Notes under the pieces: generated by a model | What the model saw: the letters and a program-made list of their open reading frames with translations, nothing else | Databases searched by the model: none | What the model was told of the DNA's origin: nothing | Translations under genes and position numbers: made by a program | Assembly (NCBI GenBank): GCA_902766965.1 | Contig: CACXFJ010000130.1 | Location: 1 to 33,496, forward strand | Source of the DNA: an uncultured Eubacteriales bacterium | GTDB taxonomy: Bacteria; Bacillota; Clostridia; Christensenellales; DTU072 | Reading direction: 5' to 3' | Length of the DNA stretch: 33,496 nt | Shown: positions 7,046-14,191 of the stretch, piece after piece | Numbering within the stretch: position 1 is the stretch's first letter | Layout of the letters: each line of letters begins with the position of its first letter

Positions 7046-8304
7046 AACGACCAAACAGTAAGTTTATATGGACTTTGATATTGTCGACGTGCCTTGTCTT
7101 GGCGATGTGTTTCGGCACGGTATTTTTGCTTGCCGGTTGCAACGACGCGGAAGCCGCCGCGGGAACGGTAACGATGGAAATCAATCCCGGAGTGGAGTAC
7201 GTAATTACCCGAAAAGGCGACGTGAAGTCGGTACGATTCCTGAACGGCGACGCGAAAGGCTCGCTCGAAGAAGTAGAGCTGACGGGACAAAGTCTGAAAA
7301 CAGCGGTAGCGCTGACCATTGCGGCATATAAGAACGCCGGATTTATGGAAAAGAACGATACGGTATTGATTTCGTTCGACAAAAAATTGAGCGACAACGC
7401 AAAACTCAAAGAATCCGTGTCGGGATTCATTAGCGAAGCGCTCGAAAAATCAAAATCCGTTCATACCGTGGTTTACGTCGTCGCAACGGACGACGAAAAA
7501 ACAACCGCAATTGCGGAAAAACACGGTATCTCGCAAGGCAAAGCCAAACTTGTCGCCGACGCGGCGACAAACAGCGATATGTCCGAAGAAGAGCTTGTCA
7601 AACTTCCGCTTGACGAACTGGTAGGACTGCAAAAAGAAGTTGCTTCGACTGTAATAAACTCTCAATATATCGGTATGCTCAAAGCAAAAGAAATCGCGTT
7701 GAACGATGCAGGCTGTACGACGAGAGTGGAGTTTACCGAAGCAAGACTTGTCGATAACGATATAAAGAATCCGTATTACCGCCTCGTATTCAACGACAAA
7801 CGCACGCAATGGACCTATCTTGTAAAAGCGACGGACGGCGAAATTCTCGAAAAGAACGAAGTAGCGTTGTTCATATCTTTGGAAGAGGCGAAAGAGATAG
7901 CCCTGAAACATGCCGGGTTAAAGGATAAAGCCGAAGTGAAAATCGTATTTACCAAAGAAGAGTTGAGCCGCAATCAAGGTCGACCGTGCTGGATTTTGGA
8001 GTTCTATACGTCGGAATATCAATACGGATATAAAATCGACGCAAAGACGGGAGAGGTAATCTATTTCGACTATCATATAGACATAAGGGAAGCGAGAGAA
8101 ATAGCGTTAAAAGACGCCGGAGTATCTGCGGAAAGCGAAAGAATAACCTTTACCGTAGAGGAATACGTCGGCGGCGGTATAAAAACTCCGTATTTTCATT
8201 TTGTTTTCATTGCCGGACGGACAAAATGGACTTACCGTATCGATGCGACCGACGGTCAAATACTTTATAAGAACGTCGCAAAGGACAAGGATAGCGCGGT
8301 ATAA
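7042..8304 (+). CDS. Lipoprotein with RsgI-like domain and three PepSY-like repeats, coupled to the ECF sigma factor
   Basis: A 420-residue exported protein. A short basic N-terminus and a hydrophobic helix end in the lipobox LAGC (Cys33). Residues 41-112 (TVTMEINPGVEYVITRKGDV, later TVLISF) resemble the extracellular domain next to the membrane in RsgI-type anti-sigma factors. Three PepSY-like repeats follow at about 211-272, 277-342 and 346-410, each starting with an AKEIALNDAG-type helix and ending in Y-x-(V/I)-x-A-T-D-G-(E/Q)-I. There is no cytoplasmic anti-sigma domain: only about 8 residues precede the hydrophobic segment. It therefore cannot sequester sigma the way RsgI does, unless a partner encoded elsewhere helps. 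The 5' end overlaps the sigma gene by 4 nt. The last codons and the stop lie in the first copy of a repeat (8293-8465). Confidence 0.75.
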   Translation: MKRPNSKFIWTLILSTCLVLAMCFGTVFLLAGCNDAEAAAGTVTMEINPGVEYVITRKGDVKSVRFLNGDAKGSLEEVELTGQSLKTAVALTIAAYKNAGFMEKNDTVLISFDKKLSDNAKLKESVSGFISEALEKSKSVHTVVYVVATDDEKTTAIAEKHGISQGKAKLVADAATNSDMSEEELVKLPLDELVGLQKEVASTVINSQYIGMLKAKEIALNDAGCTTRVEFTEARLVDNDIKNPYYRLVFNDKRTQWTYLVKATDGEILEKNEVALFISLEEAKEIALKHAGLKDKAEVKIVFTKEELSRNQGRPCWILEFYTSEYQYGYKIDAKTGEVIYFDYHIDIREAREIALKDAGVSAESERITFTVEEYVGGGIKTPYFHFVFIAGRTKWTYRIDATDGQILYKNVAKDKDSAV

Positions 8305-8465
8305 ACGGACCACTCGTATATACCGTTGTCCCTGCTTTAAGGGCGTTACGGTTTCAGAGTTTAGAGTTTGGGAATGGGCGTGTGTTTTCTCGTCAGAATT
8401 GCCTGCGGCAATTTTGCGAACCGCATTTTGCGCGGTTCGCGGGTCCGGTATAAGGCAAATAAAAA
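8293..8465. repeat. Hairpin repeat, copy 1 (173 bp)
   Basis: Nearly the same sequence recurs at 8484-8655. It contains two perfect hairpins: AATTGCC-TGC-GGCAATT (8397-8413) and GCGAACCGC / GCGGTTCGC (8416-8440). Its left edge, GCGGTATAAACGGAC, is one inserted base away from the 3' end of the nearby tRNA-Val read in the same direction. The copy overlaps the end of the PepSY lipoprotein gene and supplies its stop codon. The body between the left edge and the hairpins is less conserved between the copies. Confidence 0.85.
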
Positions 8466-8483
8466 GAACCAACCACGATTATG

Positions 8484-8655
8484 AGCGCGGTATAACGGAC
8501 CACTCGCATATACCGTTGTCCCTGCTTTAAGAGCGTTACGGTTTCAAGGTTAGGCGTTCGGGAATGAGTGAATACTTGCTCGTCAGAATTGCCTGCGGCA
8601 ATTTTGCGAACCGCTTTTTGCGCGGTTCGCGGGTCCGGTATGGAGCAAATAAAAA
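8484..8655. repeat. Hairpin repeat, copy 2
   Basis: The second copy lies 18 bp after copy 1, with the same two hairpins at 8587-8603 and 8606-8630. Its left edge GCGGTATAACGGAC (8487-8500) is identical to 14 nt covering the T-stem and acceptor end of tRNA-Val at 8690-8703. Its right end runs into the tRNA terminator. Confidence 0.85.
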
Positions 8656-8682
8656 ACCGAGTACATATATACTCGGTTTTTT
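8651..8682 (-). terminator. Terminator of tRNA-Val
   Basis: A perfect 13-bp palindromic stem (8651-8663 with 8670-8682; core ACCGAGTA/TACTCGGT) with a 6-nt loop. The A/T arms make it work in either direction. It lies 3 bp past the CCA end of the tRNA on the minus strand. Confidence 0.85.
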
Positions 8683-8685
8683 ATT

Positions 8686-8761
8686 TGGTGCGGTATAACG
8701 GACTCGAACCGCTGACTTTCTCCACGTCAAGAAGACACTCTACCAGCTGAGTTAATACCGC
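8686..8761 (-). tRNA. tRNA-Val (anticodon GAC)
   Basis: Read on the minus strand this is a full 76-nt cloverleaf. The acceptor stem is GCGGTAT/ATACCGC, the D-arm ACTC-AGCTGGTA-GAGT, the anticodon arm TCTTC-TTGACGT-GGAGA with GAC at positions 34-36, and the T-arm AGCGG-TTCGAGT-CCGTT. The discriminator is A and the CCA is encoded. It reads the Val codon GUC. It has its own promoter (8782-8810) and terminator (8651-8682). Confidence 0.95.
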
Positions 8762-8781
8762 ATAGCTTTTTAGCAAGGATT

Positions 8782-8810
8782 ATATTATCATAAAATAAAG
8801 TGTTTGTAAA
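8782..8810 (-). promoter_or_regulatory. Promoter of tRNA-Val
   Basis: On the minus strand TTTACA (8805-8810), 17 bp and TAATAT (8782-8787). It ends about 20 bp before the tRNA 5' end. Confidence 0.6.
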
Positions 8811-8898
8811 GAGATTTTTGAAGATAGGGGGGGGGAGTTTCTGATTGCGATTAGGGCGGTTCTTGTCTGACGGGGGATTTACGGAGCGTTAAGTAAGG

Positions 8899-8931
8899 AA
8901 AGAACCGCCCGAAAATTCGGACGGTTCTTTT
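8899..8931 (-). terminator. Hairpin terminator after the membrane alpha/beta hydrolase gene
   Basis: The stem AAAGAACCG-C-CCGAA pairs with TTCGG-A-CGGTTCTTT across an AA loop with one mismatch. The T-tract on the minus strand is short, so it may be only moderately efficient. Between here and the tRNA promoter I see nothing except a run of nine G (8827-8835). Confidence 0.65.
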
Positions 8932-8966
8932 GAAAAAGAAGAACTTGTTATGATTTTCAGTTCGGT

Positions 8967-10958
8967 TTATCCGAGAACGTATGCGAAGGAAGCGGCGGTG
9001 TTTGCGCAGGTTATCATCGTAAACAACAAGGTGTTTATTATCGCGCCGAGCCACATATTGCCGGTCTTTGCGGTCATTCTTCTCGATATTACGGTAGATA
9101 TAGCAAGGATGGGAACCATCGGGATAAGGACGATATATCCGAGAGCCATATCTTTTTGCCACAGCACGCCGGTGGTCGTGAAGGTACCGTATTGAATAGC
9201 TATCACGAGCAGCACGCCGAAGATATTGAAGAATACGTTAATCAGTATCGAAGCCCATTCGGGAAGGTTCTTCGCTTTGTAGTTTTCGTTAAATAACGCG
9301 CTTACTGTGAAGAATATTCCGAAGAGAAGAGCGTATCTCATCATCGTGGGCAACATTTCTATGTTGAATACCTTAATAGCGAGAGTCCATATTCTGAAAT
9401 CAACGAGCCAGATTTTCCAGTTTATATAGGTTACGATATATACCGAAGCCACGGTGATTATCGCAAGAAGGAAAGTCTTCGCAAAACCGGTAAGTCCCGT
9501 TTGCATTCTACCCGCAAGAAAGGGATTTTCCGCCATGCCTACGCCGTCTTTACCGTATCTTACGCGGTTTACTATACCGTTTACCGCCCAGAAGAACAGG
9601 ATTACGGCAAGGGAGAACAACGCGGTGCATATACCCCACATAACGACCCAGTTCGTGGTGTCCTGCGGATAAAGTTGCGTATTAGGGAAGAATTTATCGC
9701 CGAATTCGGTGCAGATAGAGTGAATACTGAATCCGCTGAACATTGCTATTCCTATCGCGCCGAGCCAGTAGGTAAGGTGCTTTTGCAAGCCCTTTAACGG
9801 TGCGTGTTCCACGGGGGCGTTGCCCACCCAGACGAGTTCTCCGTTCGCGTTGGTTTCTTTACGTCCGATAGAGACGGAACGGAAGAAGCGAGTGGTAAGA
9901 AGAAGGCTTACGAGCGGGAATATCATAGCGAATACAGCTATAAGACCGATAAGGGAGAACATTTCTTTTACCCACCAGGTCTGATGATTTTCCGCGATGT
10001 ATTCGTGACCGTTAGGCGTGCCGAATGCGGAGTAGAAGAAGTTTACTACGGCGTTCGCGCCTTCGACCGAGCAGTGGTTCTGCGGGTGTACGCCCGCGAT
10101 TTCGTATATAACTCTGAAAGTTCCGTCCACGGCTTGTCCGCCCGCGGGGGCGACGAGTTGTCCGTTTTTATAGATGCCTTTGTTCACGATAGTGGCGTCC
10201 GCGCCCAGTCCAAGGAAGGATTTGGCGGTGGTAGTGGACAGATAATCTCTCGATATAGTGCCGCCGTTTTCTTTCGTGGTGAAGAAGAATTCGTCGTCTT
10301 TCGCTTTAAGAAAACCTACCGACACGTCGTTGCCCGCTCCCATGAAAGAACTCCACGCCTGCATAAGTCCTGCTGAAATTATGCCTACGTTTTTGTCCTG
10401 AGCAAGGGTAGCCGCCGTGGTATAACCGCCCATGGAGTGACCGGAAATACCGATTTTCGACTTGTCTACTATGTCGAGATTGTAAAGATATTTTGCGGAG
10501 TCGTATAGTCCGTTAGTCGCCATCATGGCGTTTTGCGAACCGCTGTTGTTATAGTTGCCGTGGCCTTCTCTGTCCACCGCAAGCACGATAAAACCGCGAC
10601 GGGCAAGCTCTATCGTGTTCTGTAACTGCATTTCGCGGTTGTTAAGGTATCCGTGCGTAAGAACGACTGCGGGCAAAGGATTGCTTGCGCTTGCGTCTTT
10701 CGGCACGAACAAAATGCCCGATACGACTTTACCTTTAACGGCGGTTTCGGCGGCGTTGCCTTCGGCGTCGGTAGTGGTAATCGTACCTTGATTGGTTTCG
10801 TCTCTCAGATCGAATACTTTAACGGAAAATCCGTCGGACTGTATGCACGACGCGCAGAAACTGCTTACCAAAATGACTGCCAGGCAAACCACCAGAAAAA
10901 TCAGCATTACTTTGTTCTTTTTACAATAACTCGAAACGCTGTCTTTGATGTAACTCAT
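8967..10958 (-). CDS. Alpha/beta hydrolase fused to a multi-helix membrane domain
   Basis: A 663-residue protein. Residues 16-38 form an N-terminal membrane anchor. Residues about 75-315 form an alpha/beta hydrolase fold of the dienelactone hydrolase/acyl-peptidase type: THGYLNNRE (oxyanion region, 101-109), DREGHG (129-134), the nucleophile elbow GHSMGG with Ser175, and a likely catalytic His at 291 or 295 (VHPQNHC). From about residue 333 to the end there are roughly 7-9 hydrophobic helices with no recognised domain. With an N-in anchor the hydrolase domain would be extracytoplasmic (inference). The ribosome binding site AGGAGG lies 9 nt before ATG. It is transcribed away from a PocR-AraC regulator from a promoter that abuts the regulator's, so it may be that regulator's target. 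The substrate is unknown, probably an ester or short peptide. Confidence 0.78.
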   Translation of the reverse strand: MSYIKDSVSSYCKKNKVMLIFLVVCLAVILVSSFCASCIQSDGFSVKVFDLRDETNQGTITTTDAEGNAAETAVKGKVVSGILFVPKDASASNPLPAVVLTHGYLNNREMQLQNTIELARRGFIVLAVDREGHGNYNNSGSQNAMMATNGLYDSAKYLYNLDIVDKSKIGISGHSMGGYTTAATLAQDKNVGIISAGLMQAWSSFMGAGNDVSVGFLKAKDDEFFFTTKENGGTISRDYLSTTTAKSFLGLGADATIVNKGIYKNGQLVAPAGGQAVDGTFRVIYEIAGVHPQNHCSVEGANAVVNFFYSAFGTPNGHEYIAENHQTWWVKEMFSLIGLIAVFAMIFPLVSLLLTTRFFRSVSIGRKETNANGELVWVGNAPVEHAPLKGLQKHLTYWLGAIGIAMFSGFSIHSICTEFGDKFFPNTQLYPQDTTNWVVMWGICTALFSLAVILFFWAVNGIVNRVRYGKDGVGMAENPFLAGRMQTGLTGFAKTFLLAIITVASVYIVTYINWKIWLVDFRIWTLAIKVFNIEMLPTMMRYALLFGIFFTVSALFNENYKAKNLPEWASILINVFFNIFGVLLVIAIQYGTFTTTGVLWQKDMALGYIVLIPMVPILAISTVISRRMTAKTGNMWLGAIINTLLFTMITCANTAASFAYVLG

Positions 10959-11059
10959 AAATTTTACCTCCTAATTTTTTCTGATAATTTCGTCTGTATT
11001 TTGTAAGTTTTCGCTCAAAACAGGGAAAATTATTTCGGCAAAAACCTCTTATCAATTTA

Positions 11060-11088
11060 AATATAAACAAAATCCGAAATGTTTTCAA
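11060..11088 (-). promoter_or_regulatory. Promoter of the membrane alpha/beta hydrolase gene
   Basis: On the minus strand TTGAAA (11083-11088), 17 bp and TATATT (11060-11065). Its -35 box touches the -35 box of the divergent regulator promoter with no gap. Confidence 0.65.
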
Positions 11089-11117
11089 TTGACAAATTCG
11101 CAATAAATATGTAGAAT
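11089..11117 (+). promoter_or_regulatory. Promoter of the PocR-AraC regulator gene
   Basis: A perfect TTGACA (11089-11094), 17 bp and TAGAAT (11112-11117), 38 bp upstream of the start codon. Confidence 0.7.
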
Positions 11118-11154
11118 TTAGTTGTACTTAACGGACAAACGGAGAGAATTCGTT

Positions 11155-12027
11155 ATGAAAAACAAACTGAGCGACTTGGTCGAAATAGAAAAATTACGAT
11201 TATTTTTAGGTAATCTCGCGCGAGCTACGGGGGTGTCTTTGTGCGTTGTGGACGACAACGGAAACTTTATAATACAACCCGCGAACGAAGCTCCTTTTTG
11301 CGTGGCGGTAAGGAAAGACCGGCACATAAAAGAACGGTGCGTTTATTCCGTTCTGCACGGAGCGGTCGACGCTATGCACTATAAGCGGACTGTATTTTTT
11401 AGATGTCCGTTCGGCTTGTTGGAGTTCGTCGTGCCGATTATAATAAACGGAGAATATCTGGGAGCCGTGTGCGGCGGGAAAGTGGCGGCTAAGGAGTTGG
11501 ACGCGTGCGTCGATATATCCGCACCGCGGGAAGAACCGATAAAAAACGCCGCTATCGCGACGTTATACGAAAATATCCCGACGATAGACGGCAAGAGATA
11601 TATTGAAATAACGAAGTTTATTTCCGAAGCGGTCACCAATTTTACCGAATACGGCATTATGTCCAAGATTATGCAGAAAAAGGAAAACGTCAACGCCGAC
11701 GAAAGGATAAAACCTGCCTTAGCGTACATAGAAGACAACTACTCGCAGGAAATAACTTTGGAACAGCTCGCCGCCGCTTGTTTTATAAGTAAAGATTATA
11801 TGTCTAAACTCTTTTACAGAATAACGAAAAAAAACGTGACCGAATACATATCCGATTACCGAATAAACAAGGCGAAAGAGCTTTTGCGCGACACTAATAT
11901 AAAGATAAGCGGCGTCGCCGAAAAAGTAGGTTTTTCCGACGCGGCGTACTTTTACAGAGTCTTCAAAAAGAGCGTCGGGGTCACTCCCGCGCAGTACCGT
12001 GCCACGCACAGGTCGGTTACGATTTAG
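11155..12027 (+). CDS. AraC-family transcriptional regulator with PocR sensory domain
   Basis: A 290-residue regulator. Residues about 6-115 match the PocR ligand-binding domain: a C-x12-C spacing in FCVAVRKDRHIKERC (Cys49, Cys62), then FFRCPFGLLEFVVPI (Cys84) and YLGAVCGGKV. This domain is thought to bind small organic ligands such as hydrocarbon derivatives. Residues about 184-285 form the two-helix-turn-helix AraC DNA-binding domain, with ITLEQLAAACFISKDYMSKL and the C-terminal signature GFSDAAYFYRVFKKSVGVTP. The start is ATG 11155 with GGAGAG upstream; a TTG at 11122 would overlap the promoter. It sits between a divergent hydrolase gene and the downstream sulfatase-maturase pair. Either or both could be under its control (inference). 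Confidence 0.87.
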   Translation: MKNKLSDLVEIEKLRLFLGNLARATGVSLCVVDDNGNFIIQPANEAPFCVAVRKDRHIKERCVYSVLHGAVDAMHYKRTVFFRCPFGLLEFVVPIIINGEYLGAVCGGKVAAKELDACVDISAPREEPIKNAAIATLYENIPTIDGKRYIEITKFISEAVTNFTEYGIMSKIMQKKENVNADERIKPALAYIEDNYSQEITLEQLAAACFISKDYMSKLFYRITKKNVTEYISDYRINKAKELLRDTNIKISGVAEKVGFSDAAYFYRVFKKSVGVTPAQYRATHRSVTI

Positions 12028-12133
12028 AAAGTATAGGGAACCCGAATTATCGTAAAAGATAACGAAATAAACATATTTCCGGTTTTTTGCGGCGTAAAGC
12101 AACGTGCATGTGACGCTCCGAAATAATTAGCCG

Positions 12134-12163
12134 TTGACTTCGGTATAACGGACATAGTAAAAT
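12134..12163 (+). promoter_or_regulatory. Promoter of the sulfatase-maturase operon
   Basis: TTGACT (12134-12139), 18 bp and TAAAAT (12158-12163), about 34 bp before the GTG start. It makes the operon separable from the regulator gene. Confidence 0.55.
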
Positions 12164-12196
12164 AGACTTACGACGGACGAAAGGAGAGGAAATAAA

Positions 12197-14191
12197 GTGA
12201 GCAATAAACTTTTGAAGATAGAAGACGGGTTATCGAAGGCTATGCCTTGTGCGGACTGCGGTCTGACGAGGGGTAAAATAGCGGCGTTTTTTATAAGCGT
12301 TGCGTTCACGGTGGCGATGATTGCCGCGGGGCGGAACTTTTTTCCGCTCGTAGGGGCGGTTTTGTGTGCGGCGTATGCGTTAATCGAAGTTATTTTCGTG
12401 TTGAAAAACGGCAAGCCGTCGGTTGCGATTTGCTGCGGCTACGCCGTTATTATGGTCGGGTTATATTTATTTTTCCTTATCTACGGAGCGGAAAGTTTCG
12501 GACGGAGAGTGTGGTGGAACCTTATTTTCTGCCTTCCGTCGTTGGCTCTGTGTGCGGCGACGCTGTTTTTAAGGGTCAAACCGTCGATTATGAAAGCCAC
12601 GGCGATAGTAATAGCTATCGTTATGATAGGCACTTCTATATTGTATTTTCTTTATATGAGTTTACGCCTTACGCCGAGAGTGGACAGAATGTTCGAGGGG
12701 GAAGAGGAATACTTATCCTATCTTAAAGGAAAACGAGCAGAACAGGCCCCGAACGTTCTGTTTATCTTAATGGACGATATGGCGTACGCCGATTTGTCGT
12801 GCTATTCTTACGAGAACGCGATAAACACGCCGAACATCGACGAAATAGCCGACGGCGGAATATATATGGAAAACTTTTACGCCTCCGCGCCGGTATGCAC
12901 ACCGTCAAGGTTCAGCGCGCTTACCGGAAGATACGCGACGAGAGGTTATCTCGACAACGTGATTTTCCCGACGGTGGTGGACAACGAAACCTTTTCGCCC
13001 ACGCATTTTATAAATCCGTATCAGTTTGAAAACAACGTCGACGGTATACTCGGCGACGAAATAACCATTGCCGAAGCTCTTTCTTCTCTCGGATACGACA
13101 CCGCGTGTATCGGCAAATGGAATTTGGGCGATTACGGCGAATATCTGCCCACTAATCAGGGGTTCGATTATTTTTACGGCAGTCACTACGTCAACGATAT
13201 GACGCCCTACACCTGGGTGGAAGAAACGGGCGGAAAATTTACCGAGGTTCGTTCCCACAAAGACAACCTCGACCAGTCGGAAAGCACGCGGATTTTTACC
13301 GAAGTCCTTAAAAAGAAGTTTTCCGAATCGGTGGAAAAGAACAACCCGTTTTTCGGGTTCTACGCCACGCCGTGGCCGCATTATCCGATATATTCCGACT
13401 ATAACGGCAACGGCAAGGGGGATAAATCGGACGACAGTTATATAAAGTGTATAGAAGAGTTCGACCGCAGTTTGGGAGAGATTTTTCAATATATGAAAGA
13501 CACGCCGTCGCCGGACGGGAACGGTTCGGTCTACGACAACACCCTTATTATCTTCACTTCCGACAACGGACCGGGAAGAGAGGGCGTGACCGGCTCACAC
13601 AGGGGAAGGAAGAACACGACTTTCGAAGGGGGAATGAAAGTTCCGGCGTTGATATCTTACCCTAACGGCGGCGTGGGCAAAGGCACGGTGGCAGTGAGTA
13701 AAGAGTTTATTGTAAAAAACGGCGACGGAACCGAGCGGAAAACCGTCCGTACGAAAAAACTTACTTCGGCGGCGATGCTTACCGACTTTTTCCCGACGAT
13801 TATCGACTACGCGACCGACGGACGAGCGGCAATGCCCGCCGACAGAATAATAGACGGGGTAAGTTTACGCAAGATTTGGAGCGGCGACGAGCCGAGCGAC
13901 ACGAAAGTTCACGACGCCCTTTATTATATGAAAAAAGGCAAAGTGCAAGCGGTGAGAGCCGAGATAGAAACCGACGGCAAACCCGTAAACTACAAGTATT
14001 TCGAGAACGTAGCCACGGAAAATTCCGCGTTTATAGACCAAAGGTACAAAAACTATCTTTTTAATCTCGACAGCGACCCCGCCGAAGGATACAACATATC
14101 GATGACTTATCCCGAGGTGGCGGCTAAAATGAAAAATATGCTTAAAGACTTCCGAAAAGAACTGAAAAACAACCGCAGAGGGAAGAAATAA
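12197..14191 (+). CDS. Membrane-anchored sulfatase, Cys-type formylglycine
   Basis: A 664-residue sulfuric-ester hydrolase with an unusual N-terminus. Residues 28-45, 48-69, 75-97, 105-127 and 131-156 are five predicted transmembrane helices. The sulfatase domain (about 183-650) follows, placed outside the cell if the N-terminus is inside. Metal-binding residues are visible in FILMDDMAYAD (Asp193, Asp194) and TSDNG (Asp456, Asn457). The formylglycine motif is CTPSR, with Cys234 as the residue converted to formylglycine, followed by FSALTGRY. A small cysteine pair (CADC, 18-21) precedes the first helix. The start is GTG with AAGGAGAGG upstream. The stop shares one base with the start of the maturase gene, which is expected to oxidise Cys234 before export. 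The substrate is not evident; host or dietary sulfated glycans or small sulfate esters are possible. Confidence 0.87.
   Translation: MSNKLLKIEDGLSKAMPCADCGLTRGKIAAFFISVAFTVAMIAAGRNFFPLVGAVLCAAYALIEVIFVLKNGKPSVAICCGYAVIMVGLYLFFLIYGAESFGRRVWWNLIFCLPSLALCAATLFLRVKPSIMKATAIVIAIVMIGTSILYFLYMSLRLTPRVDRMFEGEEEYLSYLKGKRAEQAPNVLFILMDDMAYADLSCYSYENAINTPNIDEIADGGIYMENFYASAPVCTPSRFSALTGRYATRGYLDNVIFPTVVDNETFSPTHFINPYQFENNVDGILGDEITIAEALSSLGYDTACIGKWNLGDYGEYLPTNQGFDYFYGSHYVNDMTPYTWVEETGGKFTEVRSHKDNLDQSESTRIFTEVLKKKFSESVEKNNPFFGFYATPWPHYPIYSDYNGNGKGDKSDDSYIKCIEEFDRSLGEIFQYMKDTPSPDGNGSVYDNTLIIFTSDNGPGREGVTGSHRGRKNTTFEGGMKVPALISYPNGGVGKGTVAVSKEFIVKNGDGTERKTVRTKKLTSAAMLTDFFPTIIDYATDGRAAMPADRIIDGVSLRKIWSGDEPSDTKVHDALYYMKKGKVQAVRAEIETDGKPVNYKYFENVATENSAFIDQRYKNYLFNLDSDPAEGYNISMTYPEVAAKMKNMLKDFRKELKNNRRGKK

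Noticed and set aside
8536-8750. Short reading frames across the hairpin repeat and tRNA-Val on both strands.
   Set aside because: They run through the tRNA gene and the repeats, have no ribosome binding sites and no plausible protein features.
8827-8835. A run of nine G as a phase-variable tract.
   Set aside because: It lies in a gap between a terminator and a tRNA promoter and touches neither a reading frame nor a promoter spacer.
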